Part shown: positions 41,850-48,555 of the stretch, in pieces
Position numbering within the stretch: the stretch's first letter is position 1
How the letters are laid out: each line of letters begins with the position of its first letter
Source of the DNA: Bacteroidales bacterium H5
GTDB taxonomy: Bacteria; Bacteroidota; Bacteroidia; Bacteroidales; Muribaculaceae
NCBI GenBank assembly: GCA_001701225.1
Contig: DAAQ01000021.1
Span: 1 to 64,000 of the forward strand
Length of the DNA stretch: 64,000 bases
Direction of reading: 5' to 3'
Notes under the pieces: generated by a model
What the model saw: the letters and a program-made list of their open reading frames with translations, nothing else
What the model was told of the DNA's origin: nothing
Databases searched by the model: none
Translations under genes and position numbers: made by a program

Positions 41850-43277
41850 ATGGGCAATCCAACAGCATTCCTCAATATACCGCGCCATGAGGCCGGATAC
41901 CGTCCCGTCGACGAGCGCGTCAATGACTATGCCGAGGTCGAGATGACCCTCCGCCCCGGCGAGCGCCGCGAGCAGGCATCGCGCTGCATGGACTGCGGCG
42001 TTCCTTTCTGCCACTGGAGCTGTCCGCTCGGCAACCGCCAGCCCGAATGGCAGGACCTCCTCTATCACGACGACATCCGCGGAGCATACGAGCTCCTGAC
42101 GATGACCGACGATTTTCCCGAGTTCACGGGGCGTGTCTGTCCGGCCCTGTGTGAGAAAGGGTGTGTTCTCAACAAGGAGCACGAGCCCGTCACCATCCGT
42201 GAGAACGAGCGCGCCATCATCGAGCGTGCCTTTGCCGAGGGTATAGTGACGCCGCGTCCGCCCAAAAAGCGCACGGGCAAGAAGGTTGCCGTCATAGGCT
42301 CGGGGCCAGCAGGGCTCGCCGTGGCAAACCGTCTGAACCGTATGGGACACACCGTGACCGTGTTCGAGAAGAACGAGGCCCCCGGGGGACTGCTCCGTTT
42401 CGGCATTCCTGATTTCAAGCTCGACAAACGTGTCATAGACCGCCGTGTAGAGCTGATGAAGGCCGAAGGGGTTGAGTTCAAGTGTGGCGTGAAGGCGGGA
42501 GAAGACATCACGGCCTCACAGCTTCTTGATGACTTTGATGCCGTATGTCTTGCGATGGGTGCCGAGGTGCCCCGCGACCTCAGGGCCGAGGGACGTGACG
42601 CCAAGGGAGTGCATTTCGCACTCGAGCTCCTGCAGCAGCAGAACCGTGTCAATGCCGGGACTGAGGTGGCCGATGCCGACCGCATCACCGCCAAGGGCAA
42701 GCATGTGCTTGTGATAGGGGGTGGCGACACGGGCAGCGACTGCGTAGGCACCTCACACCGACAGGGTGCCCTGTCCGTCACTCAGATAGAGATTATGCCA
42801 AAGCCTCCGGTTGGCGATAACCCCGCCACACCTTGGCCCGCGTGGCCTCAGGTGCTCAAGACATCAAGCAGCCATCTCGAGGGGTGCGACCGCCGGTGGC
42901 TTCTCGACACCAGGCGCATCATAGCCGACAAGTCGGGTCATGTGCGCGAGGTTGAGGTCGAGGAGGTGAGATGGGAGAAAGATCCCGAGACAGGACGCAT
43001 GAATCTCGTCCATACAGGCAATACCTATAATATAAAGGCCGACCTTGTGCTTCTTGCCATGGGTTTCACAAATCCTGTGGCCGAAGGGCTCCTGTCTCAG
43101 CTTGGAGTTGCGCTTGACGGGCGTGGCAATGTAAGGACAGATGCGTCGCATGCCACATCCGTTGCCGGTGTGTTTGCCGCCGGAGATGTTGCCTCGGGGG
43201 CCTCGCTTGTGGTGAGGGGCATAGCCTCGGGACGCGACACTGCCAAGGCTATCGACATCTATCTCTCGGGCCGTTGA
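41850..43277 (+). CDS. gltD: Glutamate synthase small subunit
   Basis: 475-aa flavoprotein that passes electrons from NAD(P)H through FAD and 4Fe-4S clusters to GltB. The N-terminal cysteine clusters are 'CMDCGVPFCHWSCPLGN' and 'CPALCEKGC'. The FAD motif is 'VAVIGSGPAGLAVANRL' and the NAD(P)H motif is 'VLVIGGGDTGSDCVG'. The C-terminal 'AAGDVASGASLVVRGIASGRDTAKAID' closes the FAD site. It starts 4 bp after gltB. No terminator is evident after it. Confidence 0.96.
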   Translation: MGNPTAFLNIPRHEAGYRPVDERVNDYAEVEMTLRPGERREQASRCMDCGVPFCHWSCPLGNRQPEWQDLLYHDDIRGAYELLTMTDDFPEFTGRVCPALCEKGCVLNKEHEPVTIRENERAIIERAFAEGIVTPRPPKKRTGKKVAVIGSGPAGLAVANRLNRMGHTVTVFEKNEAPGGLLRFGIPDFKLDKRVIDRRVELMKAEGVEFKCGVKAGEDITASQLLDDFDAVCLAMGAEVPRDLRAEGRDAKGVHFALELLQQQNRVNAGTEVADADRITAKGKHVLVIGGGDTGSDCVGTSHRQGALSVTQIEIMPKPPVGDNPATPWPAWPQVLKTSSSHLEGCDRRWLLDTRRIIADKSGHVREVEVEEVRWEKDPETGRMNLVHTGNTYNIKADLVLLAMGFTNPVAEGLLSQLGVALDGRGNVRTDASHATSVAGVFAAGDVASGASLVVRGIASGRDTAKAIDIYLSGR

Positions 43278-43394
43278 AGGTATGCTCTAAAAGGTAAAAT
43301 ATGTGCAAATTGTTAAAATTATTTCATGATTTATACAATATTTTGCATAATTTAACCTAAAATTGGCTCGCTACGAAAAAATGGCTAAAAAAAG

Positions 43395-43425
43395 TTTGGT
43401 ATGTCAAAATTTTGTCTTACCTTTG
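43395..43425 (+). promoter_or_regulatory. Promoter of the small lipoprotein
   Basis: TTTG at 43395-43398, a 19-nt spacer and TACCTTTG at 43418-43425, leaving about 45 nt of A/T-rich 5' UTR. The sequence 43278-43394 is A/T-rich with no gene visible. Confidence 0.85.
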
Positions 43426-43475
43426 TAGCGTTTTTGAAGCTTAAATATTGTTCAATAATTTAACAAAACACGAAA

Positions 43476-43682
43476 ATGAAAAAATTAGTTTTAGTTGCTG
43501 CTGTTGCTTTCAGCGCTTCTCTCTTCTCTTGCGGTTCGTCTGACAAGGCTGCCGACGCTAATGCAGCTGACACCGCAGCTGTAGTTGAGGAGGTTGTAGC
43601 TGTTGAGGAAGTAGTTGACTCTGCCGCTGCCCCCGTTGATAGCGCTGCTGCTGCTGTTGACTCTGTTGCTGCCAACGCCTAA
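43476..43682 (+). CDS. Small Ala/Val/Asp-rich lipoprotein
   Basis: 68-aa lipoprotein precursor (MKKLVLVAAVAFSASLFSC, lipobox Cys19). The mature 50 residues are nearly all Ala, Val, Asp, Glu and Ser, in repeats such as 'VVEEVVAVEEVVDSAAAPVDSAAAAVDSVAA'. They could form a long amphipathic helix or coiled coil. It strongly prefers GCT and GTT codons, unlike the GCC/GTC-rich neighbours, which suggests high expression or different ancestry. It has its own strong promoter and a terminator. Similar in size and style to Lpp-like abundant small lipoproteins, but no homology is claimed. Confidence 0.8.
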   Translation: MKKLVLVAAVAFSASLFSCGSSDKAADANAADTAAVVEEVVAVEEVVDSAAAPVDSAAAAVDSVAANA

Positions 43683-43744
43683 TATATAAGGCCTCACAAC
43701 AGCGCGACTGCCAGAACAATGTTTTGGCATTCCACAGAAAGCTC

Positions 43745-43785
43745 AAGCTGATTGCCCGCGACGTGCGAGCGACCAGCTTTTTTCT
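43745..43785 (+). terminator. Terminator after the small lipoprotein
   Basis: AAGCTG (43745-43750) pairs with CAGCTT (43774-43779), with inner GC/GC and CGC/GCG pairing, followed by a T-run (TTTTTTCTTT). Confidence 0.8.
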
Positions 43786-43802
43786 TTATATACCGTTGAC
43801 TG

Positions 43803-44717
43803 ATGAAAAGACTCTGTAAGCCGCTCACCATACTTTTTCTGTTTTTCTCGGCCATTATGCCGATTACCGGGGCCACGCCTCTCCAGACAGCGATGCCCGG
43901 TACAGTTGTGCGCCATGTCGTGCGTTCTCCCCAGCTCGGCGAGGATGTCGATGTCGACGTGTGGCTCCCTGCCGGTTATTCGCGCCATGCGGCACCATAT
44001 CCCGTCATCTATATGCACGACGGACAGAATCTCTTTGACGCCTCCACAACCTGGAATCATCAGACCTGGAATGTCGATTCGGTAGCCGGACGTCTCGCCG
44101 CATCCGGCGAGATTGAGGCACCTGTAATTGTGGGAATCCACAGCAACCCCGAGACCCGCATCGGTGACCTTATGCCACAGCGTGCCCTTGAGGCGTTTCC
44201 AGCCTCGATGAAAGGGATGGGGGAGATGGTGCTACGTGGCGACAGGTACGGTGATTTCATTGTCAACACGCTCAAGCCACTGGTCGATACGGTCTATAAC
44301 GTCCGCACAGACGCGGCCTCGACGTCAGTTATGGGGTCGAGCATGGGAGGCATAATTTCCGTCTACCTGATGTGCGAGTATCCCGACGTATTCGGTGCGG
44401 CTGCGGGTCTGTCGACACATTGGATCGGTTTTACTGACGGCGAGCCCGAGCCGGACTTTGTCAATGCCGTCTACAGGTATCTCGAATCAAACTTTCCGGC
44501 CGACGGTGCTCACAGGCTATATCTCGACCGCGGCACAGAGACTGTCGACGCGCACTATGGCCCGGCTGACGACAAAATGATAGGTCTCGCCGAGAGCAAG
44601 GGCTACCGACGCCCTGTCTCGCTCGAGACCTATGTGGATAAGGGAGCCCCGCATGAGGAGAATGCATGGATGCGCCGTGTCGGGCGCCCGCTGCGTTTCC
44701 TGCTCGGCGGTCACTGA
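43803..44717 (+). CDS. Secreted esterase, esterase-D type alpha/beta hydrolase
   Basis: 304-aa protein with a signal peptide (about 1-23) and an alpha/beta-hydrolase fold of the putative esterase family (PF00756). Visible features are 'VDVWLPAGYSRHAAPYPVIYMHDGQNLFDAS', the nucleophile elbow G-S-S-M-G with S180 ('VMGSSMGGIISVYLMCEYPDVFG'), and a C-terminal 'GAPHEENAWMRR' with the likely His. Relatives include feruloyl/acetyl esterases and ferri-siderophore esterases; the substrate cannot be decided. The 3' end overlaps the convergent HD gene by 7 bp. Confidence 0.88.
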   Translation: MKRLCKPLTILFLFFSAIMPITGATPLQTAMPGTVVRHVVRSPQLGEDVDVDVWLPAGYSRHAAPYPVIYMHDGQNLFDASTTWNHQTWNVDSVAGRLAASGEIEAPVIVGIHSNPETRIGDLMPQRALEAFPASMKGMGEMVLRGDRYGDFIVNTLKPLVDTVYNVRTDAASTSVMGSSMGGIISVYLMCEYPDVFGAAAGLSTHWIGFTDGEPEPDFVNAVYRYLESNFPADGAHRLYLDRGTETVDAHYGPADDKMIGLAESKGYRRPVSLETYVDKGAPHEENAWMRRVGRPLRFLLGGH

Positions 44718-45256
44718 GGACCGAACTCACCGTTCAGTGTCATGAACCGCTCTTTGCTTGCCTGCGAGAGCTTTTCCATCGAGGCGACAACCTTGTCGAA
44801 CGGCTTGCGTCGCATATCGCCGCTTTTTGAGTAGAATTTGTCTGCATAACATATCAGTCGCTCCAGCACCGTCTCGGGCATATAGCTGACATCGGTGGGG
44901 AGGGGGAGGCCCTGTGCCTCGACCTCCTCGCGTGTTATCCCGGCCCCTGTATGCCGCTCGGCCACGCGGGCATATATCTCTGGCATACCCTCGCGGCGCA
45001 TTATCTCCGCCCCGAGTATGCCGTGGCGGATATACGGCTCTGTGCCGTGACAGTCGATAGACGCTGCGTCGGTCATGCAGATGCCTATGTCGTGCAGCAT
45101 TGCCGCCCCCTCGATGTCGTCCTCGTCGAGCGACAGACCTCTGGCGCGGGCAATCTCGAGCGCGAGGTCGGCCACGGCACGGCAGTGCTTCAAATAAATT
45201 GCCCGGCGGAGGGTGTCCGCCGGGTAATATCTGTCAATGAGTTCCTGATATGTCAT
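44711..45256 (-). CDS. HD-domain hydrolase
   Basis: 181-aa protein of the HD phosphohydrolase superfamily. The metal ligands appear as H24 ('LKHCRAVADLALEIA') and H55-D56 ('AAMLHDIGIC'), with further His residues in 'YIRHGILGAEIM' and 'VAERHTGAGIT'. The pattern is close to small HDIG-type proteins (YqeK or uridylyl-removing-like), which cleave nucleotides such as Ap4A or phosphomonoesters. The exact substrate is unknown. ATG 45256 shares one base with the ilvE stop (TGATG), so translation is coupled; an upstream start at 45277 inside ilvE is rejected. Confidence 0.85.
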   Translation of the reverse strand: MTYQELIDRYYPADTLRRAIYLKHCRAVADLALEIARARGLSLDEDDIEGAAMLHDIGICMTDAASIDCHGTEPYIRHGILGAEIMRREGMPEIYARVAERHTGAGITREEVEAQGLPLPTDVSYMPETVLERLICYADKFYSKSGDMRRKPFDKVVASMEKLSQASKERFMTLNGEFGPQ

Positions 45257-46278
45257 CACTCTACGATTGTGCACCATCCGTGGGTGTCGGGAAGCTCGCC
45301 ATACTGTATGCCGCGCAGTGTCTCATAGAGCTTTGTCACGATGGGGCCGGGATTGCCGTCCTTCGACACGACATATTTCTTGCCGGTGTCGAGGTCGTCG
45401 ATCCGGCCTACGGGCGATGCCACAGCGGCAGTGCCGACAGCTGCGGCCTCGTCGATGGTCTCAAGCTCGTCGACGGTGATATGGCGGCGCTCGACGGGTA
45501 TGCCCATATCCTCGGCAAGCTGCATGAGGCTCTTGTTGGTGATTGAGGGAAGGATCGAGTCTGAGGCCGGAGTGATATATGTGCCGTTCTTGATGGCTAT
45601 GAAGTTGGCCGGGCCGCACTCGTCGAGATATTTCTTCTCCTTGGGATCGAGATAGAGGACAGCCGAGTAGCCGAGCTCGTGGGCGTGCTCGCCTGCGGTG
45701 AGCGATGCGGCATAGTTGCCACCCACTTTCCAGAGTCCTGTGCCGCGCGGTGCAACACGGTCATACTGGCGCATGATGCAGATGTTGGTGGGACGGAAGC
45801 CGGTCTTGAAATAGGGACCTACCGGGGTCACGAGTATCATGAAGAGATACTCTTTGGCGGGTTTCACGCCTACCTGAGCCGAGATGCCGAGCTCGATAGG
45901 ACGGATATAGAGCGACGCACCCGAGCCATAGGGGGGCACGAACCGTTCGTTCAGCTTGACTACCTTGAGCACCATCTCGCGGAATTTCTCCTCGGGCAGC
46001 GGCTCCATGAGGATGCCCTTGGCAGATTCCTGTATGCGGTGAGCGTTCTCCTCGAGACGGAACACCCTGATCTTGCCGTCCTTGCCTCTGAAAGCCTTCA
46101 GGCCCTCGAATATTTCCTGACCATAGTGCAGGCAGGTAGCGGCGATATGGAGGTTGACCTCCTCGCTCTGCGACACCTCTATATCGCCCCATTTCCCGTC
46201 ACGGAAATAGCAGCGCACGTTATAGTCTGTCGGCATGTAGCCGAACGAGAGGTTTTTCCAATCTAACTCTTTCTCCAT
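45256..46278 (-). CDS. ilvE: Branched-chain amino acid aminotransferase
   Basis: 340-aa fold-type IV PLP enzyme that transaminates the keto acids of Leu, Ile and Val with glutamate. The PLP lysine is K184 in 'GTGLWKVGGNYAASL'. Other family blocks are 'HYGQEIFEGLKAFRGKDGKIRVFR', 'PYGSGASLYIRPIELG' and 'LDECGPANFIAIKNGTYITP'. Length fits the BCAT group II. It is transcribed divergently from the SGNH hydrolase, with a -7 box at 46312. Confidence 0.95.
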   Translation of the reverse strand: MEKELDWKNLSFGYMPTDYNVRCYFRDGKWGDIEVSQSEEVNLHIAATCLHYGQEIFEGLKAFRGKDGKIRVFRLEENAHRIQESAKGILMEPLPEEKFREMVLKVVKLNERFVPPYGSGASLYIRPIELGISAQVGVKPAKEYLFMILVTPVGPYFKTGFRPTNICIMRQYDRVAPRGTGLWKVGGNYAASLTAGEHAHELGYSAVLYLDPKEKKYLDECGPANFIAIKNGTYITPASDSILPSITNKSLMQLAEDMGIPVERRHITVDELETIDEAAAVGTAAVASPVGRIDDLDTGKKYVVSKDGNPGPIVTKLYETLRGIQYGELPDTHGWCTIVE

Positions 46279-46311
46279 AGATTTATGCGGTTAGCGGGTT
46301 ATTAGTTTTGA

Positions 46312-46319
46312 CAAAATTA
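46312..46319 (-). promoter_or_regulatory. -7 box of ilvE
   Basis: Minus-strand TAATTTTG, 33 bp before the ilvE start. No clear TTTG at -33. Confidence 0.55.
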
Positions 46320-46363
46320 CAAAAAAACCGTCATACTCCTAACGATTCACGAAAAAAAAGAGT

Positions 46364-46371
46364 TAATTTTG
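46364..46371 (+). promoter_or_regulatory. -7 box directly before the SGNH hydrolase gene
   Basis: TAATTTTG followed by GC and only 5 nt before the ATG at 46377. If used, the mRNA is leaderless. The -33 element is weak. Confidence 0.6.
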
Positions 46372-46376
46372 CGGAC

Positions 46377-47057
46377 ATGAAAAAGCTGTTTATCCTGACC
46401 GCGTTGCTGCTCACGCTGTTGAGCGCACGCTCCGAGCGTCCTGTCATCTCGATATTGGGCGACTCCTATTCTACATTCGAGGGTTATGTCGAGCCCGACA
46501 CAAATCTTGTGTGGTATCATTCGCCGCGCCGTGAGAAGACCACTGACGTCGACAGCATGCCACAGACATGGTGGGGACTGCTGACATCGCCCCGCAGCCA
46601 GTTTGAGCTTGGTGTCAACAACTCCTATTCGGGCTCGACCGTGTGCCGTACAGGCTACAAGGGTGCCGACTATACAGACCGGGCCTTCATCACGCGCATG
46701 AACAATCTGGGCAATCCCGACATAATACTTGTGTTCGGAGGCACCAACGACTCGTGGGCCGGTGCGCCCATCGGTGAGTATGTATGGTCAGACTGGACAG
46801 ACGAGGAGCTTTACTCGTTCCGCCCGGCCATGGCAAAGATGATGGACGGACTGAAGGGACAGTATCAGGATGCGAAGATATATTTCATCCTCAATACCGA
46901 GCTCAAGCCCGAGATAAACGAATCGGTCTATACTGTCTGCCGCCACTACGAGGTGCCTGTGATAACGCTGCGTGACATCGACAAGCAGAGCGGCCATCCG
47001 TCTGTCAGGGGGATGGAGGCGATTGCAAGTCAGGTCGGCGCGCGTTTGAGACGCTGA
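46377..47057 (+). CDS. Secreted SGNH/GDSL hydrolase
   Basis: 226-aa enzyme with a short signal peptide (MKKLFILTALLLTLLSARS). SGNH blocks are 'ISILGDSYSTF' (Ser30), 'NNSYSGSTVC' (Gly/Asn), 'VFGGTNDSWAG' (Asn) and 'DKQSGHPSVRGM' with the Asp-x-x-His pair. Likely an esterase or lipase acting on acylated carbohydrates in the envelope or outside (inference). The start at 46377 begins the signal peptide; an in-frame start at 46308 would lie upstream of the promoter. It is followed 21 bp later by cysK. Confidence 0.88.
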   Translation: MKKLFILTALLLTLLSARSERPVISILGDSYSTFEGYVEPDTNLVWYHSPRREKTTDVDSMPQTWWGLLTSPRSQFELGVNNSYSGSTVCRTGYKGADYTDRAFITRMNNLGNPDIILVFGGTNDSWAGAPIGEYVWSDWTDEELYSFRPAMAKMMDGLKGQYQDAKIYFILNTELKPEINESVYTVCRHYEVPVITLRDIDKQSGHPSVRGMEAIASQVGARLRR

Positions 47058-47078
47058 TTCAACGGTTACAATATTTAT

Positions 47079-48011
47079 ATGAAAAAGATTCACTCCTCTC
47101 TTATCGAGCTCATAGGTAATACGCCACTGCTCGAGGTGCGCAACATCGAGGAGGCCGAAGACCTCAAGGCCCGTCTCCTCGTCAAGATAGAATCATTCAA
47201 TCCCGGCGGCAGTGTCAAGGACCGGGTGGCCCTCGCCATGATCGAGGATGCCGAGCAGCACGGTCTCATCGAGCCGGGGGGCCTTATCGTCGAGCCCACC
47301 AGCGGTAACACGGGCATCGGTCTGGCATGGGTTGCCTCAATCAAGGGATACCGTCTCATACTCACGATGCCTGAGACCATGAGCCGCGAGCGCATGAGCC
47401 TGCTCAGGGCCCTCGGCGCCGAGCTGGTGCTTACCCCCGGCTCCGAAGGGATGACGGGCGCCATATCTCGCGCCGAGGCTATACTTGCCGAGAATCCCGG
47501 TGCTTTCATGCCGGGGCAGTTTGACAATCCCGCCAACCCCGCGCGCCATGAGGTTACCACCGCACAGGAGATATGGGACGATACCGACGGTGAGGTAGAC
47601 ATATTCGTGGCCGGAGTCGGCACCGGGGGCACGCTCTCGGGGACGGGACGCGGACTCAAGGCACATAACCCATCCGTGGAGATTGTTGCGGTCGAGCCGT
47701 CAGACTCACCCGTGCTCGAAGGGGGAAAGCCCGGTCCGCATAAGATTCAGGGTATCGGTGCCGGATTCGTGCCTCGCAATTATGACCCTTCGGTCGTCGA
47801 CCGGATCATCCCCGTCACCTATCCCGAGGCCGAGGCCGGTGCCCGGATGCTTGCGCGCTATGAGGGGGTGCTGGCCGGGGTGTCGTCAGGGGCTGCATTC
47901 CATGCCGCCCTCTCGCTGGCCCGCGATCCTGCCAACAATGGCAAGACCATCGTGGCGCTGCTCCCCGACACCGGCGAGAGATACCTTTCGACGACCTTGT
48001 TTGCCGACTGA
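47079..48011 (+). CDS. cysK: Cysteine synthase A
   Basis: 310-aa PLP enzyme that makes cysteine from O-acetylserine and sulfide. The PLP lysine is K47 in 'SFNPGGSVKDRVALAM'. 'VEPTSGNTGIGLAWVA' is the substrate loop, 'GVGTGGTLSGTGRGLK' binds the PLP phosphate, and 'GVSSGAAFHAAL' is near the C-terminus. Length is normal. It is probably co-transcribed with the SGNH hydrolase; no cysE is nearby. Confidence 0.96.
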   Translation: MKKIHSSLIELIGNTPLLEVRNIEEAEDLKARLLVKIESFNPGGSVKDRVALAMIEDAEQHGLIEPGGLIVEPTSGNTGIGLAWVASIKGYRLILTMPETMSRERMSLLRALGAELVLTPGSEGMTGAISRAEAILAENPGAFMPGQFDNPANPARHEVTTAQEIWDDTDGEVDIFVAGVGTGGTLSGTGRGLKAHNPSVEIVAVEPSDSPVLEGGKPGPHKIQGIGAGFVPRNYDPSVVDRIIPVTYPEAEAGARMLARYEGVLAGVSSGAAFHAALSLARDPANNGKTIVALLPDTGERYLSTTLFAD

Positions 48012-48084
48012 GAGGCCATTTGCATGTGAACTTTTTGTGATGCGTGTTTGTAGTATTATCAGTAATCACCACAAATACGACATT

Positions 48085-48537
48085 ATGAAAAAGACTTTCA
48101 TGTTCCTTTTGGTCAGCCTCATCGCCGTGATGGCGTGGAGCTGTAAAGACGATGATGACAAGGATGTACCCATGTCATACGATATGCTCCCAAAGACTGC
48201 CCAGGAGTTTATCTCACAATATTATCCCGGTGACAAGCCTGTGCGCGTAGTGCGCGAGGGCGACCACTCCGGCTCGGCCTACGAGGTCGTGCTTGCCAGC
48301 GGCAATGAGATAGAGTTTGATGCCGCCGGTCTCTGGATTGATGTTGACGCTCCTGCCCAGCATTCTGTACCCGAGGGCATAATCCCCACCCCAATCAAGC
48401 TCTACGTCGAATCGAATTTCCCCGCATATCTTGTCAACGAGATTACCCGCAACTCAGCCGGATATGAAGTCGAGCTGACCAACGGCCTCGAACTGCAGTT
48501 CGACCAGGACGGCATCTTCATCGGCCACCTCGATTGA
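48085..48537 (+). CDS. PepSY-like lipoprotein
   Basis: 150-aa lipoprotein (lipobox 'MAWSC', Cys20) followed by an acidic linker (KDDDDKDV). The body has two PepSY-like halves: 'LPKTAQEFISQYYPGDKPVRVVREGD...YEVVLASGNEIEFDAAGLW' and 'TPIKLYVESNFPAYLVNEITRNSAGYEVELTNGLELQFDQDGIFIG'. It parallels the secreted protein at 115-558 half for half, so the two are paralogs; this one is membrane-anchored. The start at 48085 gives the signal peptide at the N-terminus; a longer frame begins inside cysK and is rejected. Function unknown. Confidence 0.85.
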   Translation: MKKTFMFLLVSLIAVMAWSCKDDDDKDVPMSYDMLPKTAQEFISQYYPGDKPVRVVREGDHSGSAYEVVLASGNEIEFDAAGLWIDVDAPAQHSVPEGIIPTPIKLYVESNFPAYLVNEITRNSAGYEVELTNGLELQFDQDGIFIGHLD

Positions 48538-48555
48538 CAACTTTCATATTGATAC

